A model generated the notes under the pieces. It did not search any database. It worked only from the letters and a program-made list of their open reading frames with translations, and was not told where the DNA came from. A program made the translations under genes and the position numbers. This document shows positions 7,164 through 16,065 of a DNA stretch of 64,000 bases, piece after piece (position 1 is the stretch's first letter; the number at the start of each line of letters is the position of its first letter). Source of the DNA: JAIPAN01 sp040403555 (GTDB lineage: Bacteria > Bacteroidota > Bacteroidia > Sphingobacteriales > Sphingobacteriaceae). The stretch lies in the NCBI GenBank assembly GCA_040403555.1, contig JBBAKN010000003.1, positions 186,001 to 250,000 on the forward strand, in the 5' to 3' direction.

Positions 7164-9440
7164 TTGGATTATTTAAACGGACTCAACCCCTCACAAAAAG
7201 CAGCTGTAGAGCAAACCGAAGGACCTGTAATGATTGTTGCCGGTGCTGGATCTGGGAAAACCAGAGTAATTACCTACCGAGTGGCGCATTTAATTACAAA
7301 AGGAGTAGATCCATTCAACATACTCGTACTCACTTTTACGAATAAGGCAGCCAAAAGCATGCAAGAGCGTATTTTTAAGGTTGTTGGCCCCGAAGCTAAA
7401 AATTGCTGGATGGGTACCTTTCATGCTGTTTTTGCTAAAATTTTACGTATAGAAGCCGATAAAATAGGCTACCCAACGAATTTTACTATTTACGATACCG
7501 ACGATAGTAAAAGTTTAATCCGTAGTATTCTAAAAGAATTACAGCTTGACGATAAACTGTACAATGCCAACTTCGTATACAATCGCATTTCAAACGCTAA
7601 AAACAACCTAATCTCTTCTGCAGAATACGTGCAAAGCGAACACATACTAAGCGAAGACCGAGCAAGCGGAAGAGGACAATTGGGAGAAATATACCAAGCC
7701 TATACACAACGTTGTTTTAAGGCTGGCGCCATGGACTTTGATGATTTACTATTTAAAACCAATGTGTTGCTAAAAGAACACCCCGATGTATTGTACAAAT
7801 ACCAAAACAGGTTTAAATACATCATGGTAGATGAGTATCAGGATACCAACTTTTCTCAATACCTTATTGTTAAAAAATTAGCTGCCATTACCGAAAATAT
7901 TTGTGTTGTAGGCGATGATGCCCAAAGCATTTACGCTTTCAGAGGGGCCAATATTCAAAACATATTAAACTTTGAAAAAGATTACCCGGATTTAAACGTA
8001 TTTAAGCTGGAACAGAACTACCGCTCCACCCAAAATATTGTAGAAGTAGCAAATAGTGTGATTGCTAACAATAAAAATCAGCTTCAAAAAACGGTATTTT
8101 CAGAAAAAGAACAGGGAGAAAAAATAAAAGTTCTGAGAGCTTTTAGCGATAACGAGGAGGGGAAAATGGTTGCCGAAAATATCGCTCAAACACACGCCTC
8201 AGAAGGCCTGAACTACCGAAAATTCGCCATCCTCTACCGTACCAATGCACAATCAAGAGCGATGGAAGAAGCGCTTCGGAAATTAGGAATTCCCTACAAA
8301 ATATACGGAGGACAGTCCTTCTATCAACGTAAAGAGATAAAGGACCTCATTGCCTATTTCCGTTTAACATTTAACCCCAACGATGAGGAGGCCCTAAAAC
8401 GGGTAATCAATTACCCCCGAAGAGGTATTGGTGAAACCAGCATAGAGCGTATTATTGTTGCGGCCGATCAGCATCAGAAAACACTTTGGGAAATTATAAC
8501 GAATGCAGGCACGTATTTAGATGGCCGAAGTGCTACCCCTATTGCTAATTTTGCGCTACTAATCCAGAGTTTTCAGGCACTGGCAAAAAGCAATACCGCA
8601 TACGATACCGCCCTCCATATTGCGCAACACAGCACCCTACTCAAAGAGCTTTATGAAGATAAATCGGTAGAAGGATTAAGTAGGTATGAGAATATTCAGG
8701 AACTTTTAAATGGAATAAAAGAGTTTAGCGAACGAGAAGACATTGAAGAACGGGGACTTGACATTTTTATGCAAGACATTGCCCTTTTAACCAACGACGA
8801 TAAGGATAAAGACCCCAATGCCGATACCGTTTCGCTCATGACCATTCACTCGGCAAAAGGCTTAGAATTTAGTCAGGTTTATGTGGTTGGTTTAGAAGAA
8901 AACCTTTTCCCTTCGCAATTATCACTAAACTCTAGAACCGATTTAGAAGAAGAACGTCGGCTTTTTTATGTGGCCATTACCCGAGCAGAGAAAAAACTTA
9001 CCTTAAGTTACGCCACCTCAAGGTACCGTTGGGGCAGCTTAACCAATTGCGAACCAAGTCGCTTCATAGAAGAAATTGCTCCACAATACTTAGATTTAGA
9101 TTTTAAAGTTGCTCAAAAACCCAACCAAGCATCATTTTTTGATGATGAACGGAATAATTGGAAGCAAAAAGATAGTTTTTCTAAGCCTAAGCCAGCAACA
9201 ACACCTAGCTTTAAAACAAAATCTATTTTACCCAAGGCACACGTGCCTAGCGAAGGCTTTAGCCCTTCGGATACCAGCGGTTTGCAAGTAGGCATGGAAG
9301 TAGAACACGAGCGTTTTGGTTTCGGGAAAGTGGTACATATGGAAGGGAATAAGCCCGACATGAAGGCCACCATTTTTTTTAAAGAATTGGGGCAAAAGCA
9401 ATTGCTTTTAAAGTTCGCAAAACTGAGAATTATTGGCTAA
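7164..9440 (+). CDS. pcrA: ATP-dependent DNA helicase PcrA/UvrD (TTG start)
   Basis: A 758-residue superfamily 1A helicase with motif I AGAGSGKT (residues 26-33), VDEYQDTN, VGDDAQSIYAFRGA, QNYRS, MTIHSAKGLEF and VAITRAEKKL. The C-terminus carries the Tudor-like module found in PcrA (EHERFGFGKVVHMEG) that contacts RNA polymerase. It unwinds DNA 3' to 5' in nucleotide excision repair, replication restart and conflict resolution. The start is TTG at 7164, giving LDYLNGLNPSQKAAV, which aligns with family N-termini; no ATG gives a complete motif I region. It overlaps the convergent receiver gene by 11 bases. Confidence 0.95.
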   Translation: MDYLNGLNPSQKAAVEQTEGPVMIVAGAGSGKTRVITYRVAHLITKGVDPFNILVLTFTNKAAKSMQERIFKVVGPEAKNCWMGTFHAVFAKILRIEADKIGYPTNFTIYDTDDSKSLIRSILKELQLDDKLYNANFVYNRISNAKNNLISSAEYVQSEHILSEDRASGRGQLGEIYQAYTQRCFKAGAMDFDDLLFKTNVLLKEHPDVLYKYQNRFKYIMVDEYQDTNFSQYLIVKKLAAITENICVVGDDAQSIYAFRGANIQNILNFEKDYPDLNVFKLEQNYRSTQNIVEVANSVIANNKNQLQKTVFSEKEQGEKIKVLRAFSDNEEGKMVAENIAQTHASEGLNYRKFAILYRTNAQSRAMEEALRKLGIPYKIYGGQSFYQRKEIKDLIAYFRLTFNPNDEEALKRVINYPRRGIGETSIERIIVAADQHQKTLWEIITNAGTYLDGRSATPIANFALLIQSFQALAKSNTAYDTALHIAQHSTLLKELYEDKSVEGLSRYENIQELLNGIKEFSEREDIEERGLDIFMQDIALLTNDDKDKDPNADTVSLMTIHSAKGLEFSQVYVVGLEENLFPSQLSLNSRTDLEEERRLFYVAITRAEKKLTLSYATSRYRWGSLTNCEPSRFIEEIAPQYLDLDFKVAQKPNQASFFDDERNNWKQKDSFSKPKPATTPSFKTKSILPKAHVPSEGFSPSDTSGLQVGMEVEHERFGFGKVVHMEGNKPDMKATIFFKELGQKQLLLKFAKLRIIG

Positions 9441-9822
9441 AGCCTACTTTGTACTTGACTAAAGCCTGCTCAATAATATCGTAAAAATCGGCTTTGCCAA
9501 ATGGTTTTTTAAAATAGCTGTGCACCTGACCGTTTTTTAGTGCAGCCAAACCTAACTCATCACCCAAGCTTGCCGAAACCAATATGCGAATAGCTTTAGG
9601 GCTAAAAAAGCTGGTTTCTTTTAAAAAATCTACCCCGTTACATTCGGGCATATGGTAATCAGAAAAAATAACCTGAAAATCTATAGTACGAAGCAATAAA
9701 CGTGCTTCTTTTACCGAAGTACAAAGATGAAACTCATACCTGAGTGAACGTGTTATCAAGTCAACCGCCTTTATCAGTAAATAATCATCATCAAGAAAAA
9801 GTATTTTGGGCGTATTTAGCAT
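9430..9822 (-). CDS. Stand-alone response regulator receiver domain
   Basis: This 130-residue protein is a single receiver domain with an acidic pocket at DDD (residues 11-13), the phosphorylatable Asp55 in FSDYHMPECNG, Ser83 in the switch position and Lys106 in KKP. There is no output domain, so it should act by protein contact or in phosphorelay. It starts two bases after the PorP/SprF stop, so it is likely the last gene of the collagen-like/type B/PorP operon. No partner kinase is adjacent, although the TPR protein at 5615-7084 bears an intact phosphoacceptor-like histidine. Confidence 0.92.
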   Translation of the reverse strand: MLNTPKILFLDDDYLLIKAVDLITRSLRYEFHLCTSVKEARLLLRTIDFQVIFSDYHMPECNGVDFLKETSFFSPKAIRILVSASLGDELGLAALKNGQVHSYFKKPFGKADFYDIIEQALVKYKVGFSQ

Positions 9823-9824
9823 AA

Positions 9825-10742
9825 TTAGAATCTGGAATTAGCCGCATTATAGGATTTTTTGCGTGTACCAAAACGATAATTTAACATCACTTCATGGGTA
9901 CCCAATTGATGTTTAAGTACCAAATTAGTTGCAAAATCGTGCGAATAACCCAATTGAATGCGGTCGGTTAATTTTACCTGAAACATAGCCATAATTGCGG
10001 TATTAGAACGGTAACCAAGCCCAATCCACAAACCCTGTTGATCAAAATAAGCATTCACATTTGCATCTATCTGCAAGGGAACACCTGGCGTATATTTTAA
10101 CAAGGTGGAGGGTTTCAGCAGAATAAAATCATTCAACCTAAATCGATAACTACTCGTTAAAAAATAATCGGAACGTAAGGGTTTAATAGAGGTGGTACTA
10201 TTAGATGCGCCCACATCAAATTTAACTAAATAGGGCGTGGATAAGCCGATATCAAATTTTTCGGTAAAATAATACAAACCCAAGCCAAGGCTTCCACGCC
10301 AACTCGATTGGTTTACAAATACAGGATCTTGCACAGCTATATCCCCATAATTTCCGAGGTAATAGCCAATACCCCCACTAAAACCGGCAGCAAAATATCC
10401 TTTTTCAGAAACACGTACCCGTTGAGCCAAGCTTAAAAATAGGGCTTGCTCACTTTCAACTCCCAATTTATCGTTTACAAAAGTAGCCCCCACGGAGGTT
10501 TTTTCGTTGGCTAAGGGTACAAATCCACTGAGAGTTTGAGTTTGAGGCGCCCCATCAAAGCCTACCCATTGGTGGCGTGATAAGGCCGTAACCCTACCCT
10601 GGTTCTCACTAGCAGAAAAAGCAGGATTAATTGCTAACCCATTGAACTGATATTGTGTAGAAATAGAGCGCTGTACCCGTAATTGTGCAAAAACGAGCAT
10701 AGGGAGCACGAAATAAAGGAATAGAAGAATCGATTTTTTCAC
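9825..10742 (-). CDS. PorP/SprF family outer-membrane protein (GTG start)
   Basis: The 305-residue product has a signal peptide (MKKSILLFLYFVLPMLVFAQ) and the PorP/SprF N-terminal block QYQFNGLAINPAFS, followed by a beta-barrel rich in alternating aromatic and glycine strands. Members work with the type IX secretion system; in gliding bacteria SprF is needed to deliver SprB, a type B-tail adhesin. The start is GTG at 10742, five bases after the stop of the type B tail gene. Its place in an operon with a type B sorting domain and a fibre protein supports a dedicated export or anchoring role, which is inference. Confidence 0.9.
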   Translation of the reverse strand: MKKSILLFLYFVLPMLVFAQLRVQRSISTQYQFNGLAINPAFSASENQGRVTALSRHQWVGFDGAPQTQTLSGFVPLANEKTSVGATFVNDKLGVESEQALFLSLAQRVRVSEKGYFAAGFSGGIGYYLGNYGDIAVQDPVFVNQSSWRGSLGLGLYYFTEKFDIGLSTPYLVKFDVGASNSTTSIKPLRSDYFLTSSYRFRLNDFILLKPSTLLKYTPGVPLQIDANVNAYFDQQGLWIGLGYRSNTAIMAMFQVKLTDRIQLGYSHDFATNLVLKHQLGTHEVMLNYRFGTRKKSYNAANSRF

Positions 10743-10747
10743 AATGA

Positions 10748-11278
10748 TTATTTACGTTTAATTACCAAAAATCCGTTGTACACCCGTGTACCAGGTGGCG
10801 TAGGTGCATTATAAATCTCCAACACATAAAAATAGGTGCCATCAGCAGCTTCTTTGTTATCAATTAATAAGCCGGTGTTCGCTTTTCCATTAAAGGAACG
10901 GTCGGCATTGTTATAGCCGGGCATTTCGAAAATAAGACTCCCCCACCGATCATAAATGCGCATACGGTTATTGGGGTAATTCTCAATACCATCTACCGTA
11001 AACACATCGTGGCCCAAGCCATCTCCATTTGGTGATACATCTGGATGAATAACAATATCAAGGGGAGTAATAAAAGAGGTAAATGGTTGCAATAAACCTT
11101 GTGTTAACATGGTATTTCCGCTTGTATAGGTTTGCACCAAGCTCAACTCACCAATACTATAATCTACTACATATCCTTTTATCAAACTAGTGCCGCCACT
11201 AGCATTTAAAATAGACTGAGCGGAACTACCCAATGGTAAAAGCAAACCGAATAAAATTAGTACTTGTAATTTTTTCAT
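10748..11278 (-). CDS. Small secreted protein with type B T9SS sorting domain (CHU_C)
   Basis: The 176-residue protein has a signal peptide (about residues 1-20), a short beta-rich segment (NASGGTSLIKGYVVDYSIGE ... LTQGLLQP), then the gliding-motility-associated C-terminal domain with SPNGDGLGHDVF (about 82-93), IYDRWGSLIFE and a basic end (VIKRK). This is a type B sorting signal with almost no passenger. I chose the ATG at 11278, one base after the collagen-like gene stop; the longer reading begins with TTG inside that gene. It may be a cell-surface adaptor for the fibre encoded before it. Confidence 0.88.
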   Translation of the reverse strand: MKKLQVLILFGLLLPLGSSAQSILNASGGTSLIKGYVVDYSIGELSLVQTYTSGNTMLTQGLLQPFTSFITPLDIVIHPDVSPNGDGLGHDVFTVDGIENYPNNRMRIYDRWGSLIFEMPGYNNADRSFNGKANTGLLIDNKEAADGTYFYVLEIYNAPTPPGTRVYNGFLVIKRK

Positions 11279-11279
11279 A

Positions 11280-13697
11280 CTATTCAATAATCATGTAATT
11301 GAACTGCGGCTCACTCACCTTATCGATAGATCCAACAAAATGAAGTAAAAATCCAGATGCAGTTTGTTCTACAAAATAAATACAACGGGCAGCATCTTTA
11401 TTGGCAGGCGTAATGGTTACAATGGGCGGATTTGTAGCCGTAAAATTAAACGTAAATTCTACCGTGGAGGTGGTAATAATATCTAATGTAGTGCCTCTTA
11501 ATATAATGTTACCTCGAATATCCGAAGCATTTGGTGCCAAGTCAACACCAGAAAGGCCGTTTGCAACCAGCAAATTTACCACCGGCGGAATGGTTTGTTC
11601 TGAACGGATATGCCCATCTACCACATGTAATTTTTGGGTTGGCGCAGACGTACCAATACCCACATTTACGGCATTGGGGCCAACGCCACCCAAAACCAAA
11701 CTATTTTTAGCCGTAACTACCGCAGAATTACCTAAGGCTGTAGCATTGCTGATGCCAGGACTTGCTTTCGCACTAAAGCCCATTAAGAGCAAACCATTAC
11801 CACTACCGGATGCATTTAAACCTGATCCAAAACCAATAAACACATTCTGATCGCCCGATGTCATTGATACGCCAGAACCACTACCAATAGCCGTATTATT
11901 TATTCCACTTATTAAATTTTGAAATGCTAGCTCACCAATACCCACATTAGAATTAGCACTAAAACTCATTTGAAAACCAGCCAATGCACCTATTAATGTA
12001 TTATGGTGACTATTTGTAGTGAGAGCTTCACCCGCTCTAAGTCCAATAAGCGTATTCCGTATTAAGCCAGTACCAGCCGCACCAGCGCCAACACCCAAAG
12101 TAGTTTCACCCCTACTTAAACTAGCAGGAATATCGGGGCTTATTCTGCCCGCTTTTAGATTGTTTACCCTAAAATTGAGAGGCTGATTATCAATATTTCC
12201 AATAAAATTAGTGCCATCTACTGTACCGGTATTTCCTGTGATAGACCAACCTAAACTATTGAATGAACTTAATGTTGGATTACCTGCATTATCGGTTACA
12301 TATACCTGATTGGGAGCACCAACAGCCATTTTAGCTAGTGAAATTACACCATTATTTATTATCAATTTGCCGTCATTAGTTATAGAAGCATCCCCAACCA
12401 TGGCTACATCTTGTGGAACGTTATTGACATCGCCTACTAAAATATGGCCATCAGTAACCGCTCCAATTGTACCTGCAGGACCGGTCAAACCAGTTGGGCC
12501 TGCTGGACCCACTGCACCATCTGCTCCTGCAGGGCCGGTTAAGCCAGTTAATCCTATTGGACCTTGTATCCCAGCTGGGCCTTGGGAGCCAACAGCGCCT
12601 GGTAATCCATCAGCTCCAGCAAGACCTGTCAAACCAGTTGGGCCAGCGGGGCCGGTTAAACCAGTTAAACCAATGGGACCTTGAGGGCCTATGGCACCGT
12701 CAACTCCGGCGGGACCGGTCAAACCAATCGGGCCAGTGGGGCCGTTTAAGCCCGTGAGGCCTTGTATCCCGGCAGGACCTTGCGGCCCAACTGCACCGTC
12801 TGCTCCAGTTGGGCCAATTAAACCAATCGGGCCAGGAGGGCCGGTTAAACCAGTTGGTCCAGTTAAACCTATCGGACCTTGGGGACCAACAGCACCATCA
12901 ACACCAGCGGGACCGGTTAAACCAGTCAAACCGATGGGACCTTGCGGACCTATGGCACCGTCAATTCCGGCGGGGCCAGTTAAACCAATTGGGCCTTGTA
13001 AACCAGTTGATCCGGTTAAACCAATTAGACCTTGAGAGCCGGTAGCTCCAGTTAGACCTATAGGCCCTTGTGGGCCTGCAGGCCCAGATAACAATACCGT
13101 GCCCGGAGGCCAAGTTCCATCTGGATTTTGCGGTCCAAATAATACATTGGTTGTGGTGTTAAAATAATAATCTCCAGGATTTCCTTGTCCGGGTAGCGGG
13201 TCTGTAGGGCCACTTAAAATGGTACTTCCATCGGCACCCTTAGGACCTTGAACCCCAGCTGGGCCATTTTCTGCATACTTTGCATACAATGCATAAGGCA
13301 CACTAAGCAATGGGCTAATACCCGCTAAACTGAAGTTGGCACCACCATCAACATCAATTTCTACTTTTAAGAATTTAGCACCTAATGCCCAATTTATTTG
13401 GCTAAAATTACCGCTAACCTGATTGGCAGGTGTTGAGGCAATGGCAATCGTATATAAACCAACTGCATTGGTTGTTACCTGCCTAACTTCGCTATAAAGC
13501 ACTAATGCATTCTGTGCAGCGTTGTCTTGTATACTTAAGCGTAAACTAATAGCTCTATTTCCAATTGGAAAGCCTTTCGCATCTCTTAAGGCACCTTGAT
13601 AATTTAATTGCTGGGGTATTTGGGCTACAAGCATAGTGCTTATACTCACAAATAAGAGCAATAGAAGTATTTTTTTTAATTTGTATAAAGTATTCAT
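11280..13697 (-). CDS. Collagen-like surface fibre with YadA-head-like C-terminal part
   Basis: The 805-residue protein has a signal peptide (1-26) and a Bacteroidota N-terminal domain beginning IPQQLNYQGALRDAKG and ending LLSVPYALYAK (about 27-140). An uninterrupted collagen-like stretch of 70 Gly-X-Y triplets spans residues 205-414. A repetitive segment (about 531-683) of NTLIGALAG and NNTAIGSGSG type resembles the YadA head beta-roll and is followed by GIGTSAPTQKLHV, common in fibre tips. It is predicted to form a trimeric rod with a globular head on the cell surface. No type IX sorting tail is visible; the next gene carries one. Exact function (adhesion, matrix) is unknown. Confidence 0.85.
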   Translation of the reverse strand: MNTLYKLKKILLLLLFVSISTMLVAQIPQQLNYQGALRDAKGFPIGNRAISLRLSIQDNAAQNALVLYSEVRQVTTNAVGLYTIAIASTPANQVSGNFSQINWALGAKFLKVEIDVDGGANFSLAGISPLLSVPYALYAKYAENGPAGVQGPKGADGSTILSGPTDPLPGQGNPGDYYFNTTTNVLFGPQNPDGTWPPGTVLLSGPAGPQGPIGLTGATGSQGLIGLTGSTGLQGPIGLTGPAGIDGAIGPQGPIGLTGLTGPAGVDGAVGPQGPIGLTGPTGLTGPPGPIGLIGPTGADGAVGPQGPAGIQGLTGLNGPTGPIGLTGPAGVDGAIGPQGPIGLTGLTGPAGPTGLTGLAGADGLPGAVGSQGPAGIQGPIGLTGLTGPAGADGAVGPAGPTGLTGPAGTIGAVTDGHILVGDVNNVPQDVAMVGDASITNDGKLIINNGVISLAKMAVGAPNQVYVTDNAGNPTLSSFNSLGWSITGNTGTVDGTNFIGNIDNQPLNFRVNNLKAGRISPDIPASLSRGETTLGVGAGAAGTGLIRNTLIGLRAGEALTTNSHHNTLIGALAGFQMSFSANSNVGIGELAFQNLISGINNTAIGSGSGVSMTSGDQNVFIGFGSGLNASGSGNGLLLMGFSAKASPGISNATALGNSAVVTAKNSLVLGGVGPNAVNVGIGTSAPTQKLHVVDGHIRSEQTIPPVVNLLVANGLSGVDLAPNASDIRGNIILRGTTLDIITTSTVEFTFNFTATNPPIVTITPANKDAARCIYFVEQTASGFLLHFVGSIDKVSEPQFNYMIIE
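12456..13085 (-). repeat. 70 perfect Gly-X-Y codon triplets (collagen-like tract)
   Basis: This stretch encodes glycine at every third position without a break from residue 205 to 412. GLT occurs 15 times and GPA, GPI, GPQ and GPT are also common. Asp is the only charged residue; no Lys, Arg or Glu occurs. The repetitive, GC-richer DNA gives long shadow frames on the plus strand, which are not genes. Confidence 0.9.
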
Positions 13698-13999
13698 CCT
13701 TTTATAGTGTTTAAAAAATAAAGAAGCAATTACTAGTTATCTCATAAAACAACCAAAAAGTGCTTTTTAATATATAATTAACAGCATAATAGATGAATGG
13801 ACATATTTAGGCGATGAATGGTAGAATTTAGTAGATGAAAAGCATAAGCTACTTTAGATTTACCAAGTTTATAACGTATTGGTATGGCTCGTATACCAAA
13901 TTATCTAGTTTGATAAATGAATAAGCACTAAACGTGATGATTTTTTAGCGTATATTTACCAACATTAAAAACTCCGTAGCTTACGGAATAGTTACACAT
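13698..13999. other. Divergent intergenic region, collagen fibre operon / DUF4290
   Basis: This 302-base AT-rich region separates two divergent genes and must hold both promoters. A near-match to the -7 consensus, TATATTTA, lies at about 13951-13958 on the plus strand. A small inverted repeat, CCGTA-gct-TACGG, is at 13974-13986 in the probable DUF4290 leader. No exact TAnnTTTG box, small gene or RNA was recognised. Confidence 0.5.
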
Positions 14000-14659
14000 A
14001 TGACATTTGATTACAACAGCACCCGGAAAAAATTAATCCTTTCAGAATATGGACGTAATGTTCAGAATATGGTAGGCTTTATCTGCGATTTGCCTACTAA
14101 GGAAGAACGAAACCAGTATGCACAAGTGGTTATTGATTTAATGGGATTTCTAAATCCGCATTTACGGGATGTGGCTGATTTTAAACATAAATTATGGGAT
14201 CATTTACACATCATCTCTGATTTTAAGATTGATGTGGATTCCCCTTACCCCAAACCATTACTAGAGGCCATTCATTTTAAACCAAAACCACTAAATTATC
14301 CACAGCAACGCATTCGGTATAAACATTATGGTAAAACGGTAGAAATTATGATTAGTCGTGCTAAAGAGATGGCCGACCCAGAACGTAAGCAACAATTGGT
14401 AGAGGCTATTGCCAACTTCATGAAAATGGCTTATGTAACTTGGAATAAAGACAATGTATCGGACGAAACTATTATTAAAGATTTGAAAGAATTTTCTGGC
14501 GGGGAATTACAGCTAAACGAAAACGTGAACTTAAATAAAGTAGAGTACCGTCAGGCGGCACCCGTTAGACCTAGAAATCAGCATAATAAAGGCCGCTCTA
14601 ACAATAAAAACAATAGTAATAACCGCCAACGTAGCAATAATGGCGCTAAACGTTACTAA
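14000..14659 (+). CDS. DUF4290 protein
   Basis: The 219-residue cytosolic protein matches the DUF4290 family, with MTFDYNSTRKKLILSEYGRN at the start and LNPHLRDVADFKHKLWDHLH near residue 60. The last 35 residues are Asn/Arg/Lys-rich (NKGRSNNKNNSNNRQR), a low-complexity basic tail that could bind nucleic acid or polyanions. The family is conserved in Bacteroidota, usually just before murA as here (34 bases away), but its function is not established. The neighbourhood suggests a link to cell-wall synthesis or growth, by inference only. Confidence 0.85.
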   Translation: MTFDYNSTRKKLILSEYGRNVQNMVGFICDLPTKEERNQYAQVVIDLMGFLNPHLRDVADFKHKLWDHLHIISDFKIDVDSPYPKPLLEAIHFKPKPLNYPQQRIRYKHYGKTVEIMISRAKEMADPERKQQLVEAIANFMKMAYVTWNKDNVSDETIIKDLKEFSGGELQLNENVNLNKVEYRQAAPVRPRNQHNKGRSNNKNNSNNRQRSNNGAKRY

Positions 14660-14693
14660 TCTCATTTACCCAATCCTCATTTTCTAAGTAGAT

Positions 14694-16019
14694 ATGAACG
14701 CATTTGAAATTATTGGAGGCAAACCACTAAAAGGAGAAATTACTCCTCAAGGCGCAAAAAACGAAGCTTTACAAATTATTTCGGCAGTTTTATTAACCGA
14801 AAAAAAGGTAACTATTAGCAATATACCCGATATTAAAGATGTAAATAAACTCATAGAATTATTGGGTGATTTGGGTGTAACGATTGAGCGCATTAACAAA
14901 GATACCTACACCTTTGAGGCTAAAAATATTGATTTAGATTTCTTTCAATCGGCAGTTTTCAGAACAAAAGGCGGCAGCTTAAGAGGCTCTATAATGATTG
15001 TAGGCCCTTTATTGGCTCGTTTTGGTAAAGCCGCAATTCCGAAACCAGGTGGCGACAAAATTGGACGCCGTAGGTTAGATACACACTTTTTGGGATTTGA
15101 GAAATTAGGTGCCCGTTTCGATTACGATGCAAAAACAAACTTTTTTACAGTAGATGCCACTAATTTAAAAGGAACTTATATTTTATTGGATGAGGCTTCG
15201 GTAACTGGAACGGCAAACGTGCTTATGGCTGCGGTATTGGCCAAAGGCACAACCACCCTATACAATGCAGCCTGCGAACCCTACTTGCAGCAATTATGCA
15301 AAATGCTAAACCGCATGGGTGCAAAAATTTCGGGTATTGGTTCTAATTTATTAACCATTGAGGGTGTAACTAAACTGGGTGGAACGGAACATCGCATGCT
15401 ACCTGATATGATTGAAATTGGTTCTTTTATTGGTCTAGCTGCTATGACTCAATCGGAAATTACCATTAAAGATGTGCATTTCGAAGAATTAGGCATTATT
15501 CCGGAGATTTTTCGCCGATTAGGTATTCAACTAGAGCGTCGTGGCGATGATTTATTTATTCCGGCACAAAAACATTACGAAATAGAAAGCTTTATTGATG
15601 GTTCTATCATGACTATTGCTGACGCTCCATGGCCAGGCTTTACACCCGATTTATTGAGTATTATTTTAGTTGTTGCTACACAAGCAAAAGGAACGGTACT
15701 CATTCACCAAAAAATGTTTGAGAGCCGTTTATTCTTTGTAGATAAACTGATTGATATGGGGGCACAAATTATTTTATGCGATCCGCATCGTGCTACAGTA
15801 ATTGGCTTAGACCGAAAAGTGAAATTAAAAGGGTTAGAGATGACTTCTCCGGATATTCGTGCTGGAGTTTCTTTGTTAATTGCAGCCCTATCTGCCGAAG
15901 GCACCTCTATAATTCACAACATAGAACAAATTGAGCGTGGCTACCAAAATATTGATGAACGTTTATTGGCTTTGGGGGCCAATATTAAACGCATTAGCGC
16001 CGAAAAACCTTCGCACTAA
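14694..16019 (+). CDS. murA: UDP-N-acetylglucosamine 1-carboxyvinyltransferase
   Basis: The 441-residue enzyme transfers enolpyruvate from PEP to UDP-GlcNAc, the first committed step of peptidoglycan synthesis. GAKNEALQI (residues 20-28) and the two-domain EPSP-synthase-like fold are clear. In the active-site loop the usual cysteine is replaced by Asp121 (KPGGDKIGRRRLD). Cys-to-Asp forms are active but not alkylated by fosfomycin in enzymes where this was tested, so intrinsic fosfomycin insensitivity is predicted. It is co-directional with DUF4290 and likely co-transcribed. Confidence 0.95.
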   Translation: MNAFEIIGGKPLKGEITPQGAKNEALQIISAVLLTEKKVTISNIPDIKDVNKLIELLGDLGVTIERINKDTYTFEAKNIDLDFFQSAVFRTKGGSLRGSIMIVGPLLARFGKAAIPKPGGDKIGRRRLDTHFLGFEKLGARFDYDAKTNFFTVDATNLKGTYILLDEASVTGTANVLMAAVLAKGTTTLYNAACEPYLQQLCKMLNRMGAKISGIGSNLLTIEGVTKLGGTEHRMLPDMIEIGSFIGLAAMTQSEITIKDVHFEELGIIPEIFRRLGIQLERRGDDLFIPAQKHYEIESFIDGSIMTIADAPWPGFTPDLLSIILVVATQAKGTVLIHQKMFESRLFFVDKLIDMGAQIILCDPHRATVIGLDRKVKLKGLEMTSPDIRAGVSLLIAALSAEGTSIIHNIEQIERGYQNIDERLLALGANIKRISAEKPSH

Positions 16020-16065
16020 ATTATACCCACCAATACTAAGAGCTTTTTAAACGCACCTCCGGTTA

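Noticed and set aside
12310..13045. Four overlapping plus-strand frames of 78-124 residues rich in Pro, Ala and Lys or Gln and Leu
   Set aside because: They are antisense shadows of the collagen-like Gly-X-Y tract; the period-nine DNA keeps stop codons out on the opposite strand. They lack promoters and any family resemblance.
12456..13085. Possible CRISPR or tandem DNA repeat array
   Set aside because: The repetition has a nine-base codon period and variable units without distinct spacers, fully explained by Gly-X-Y coding.
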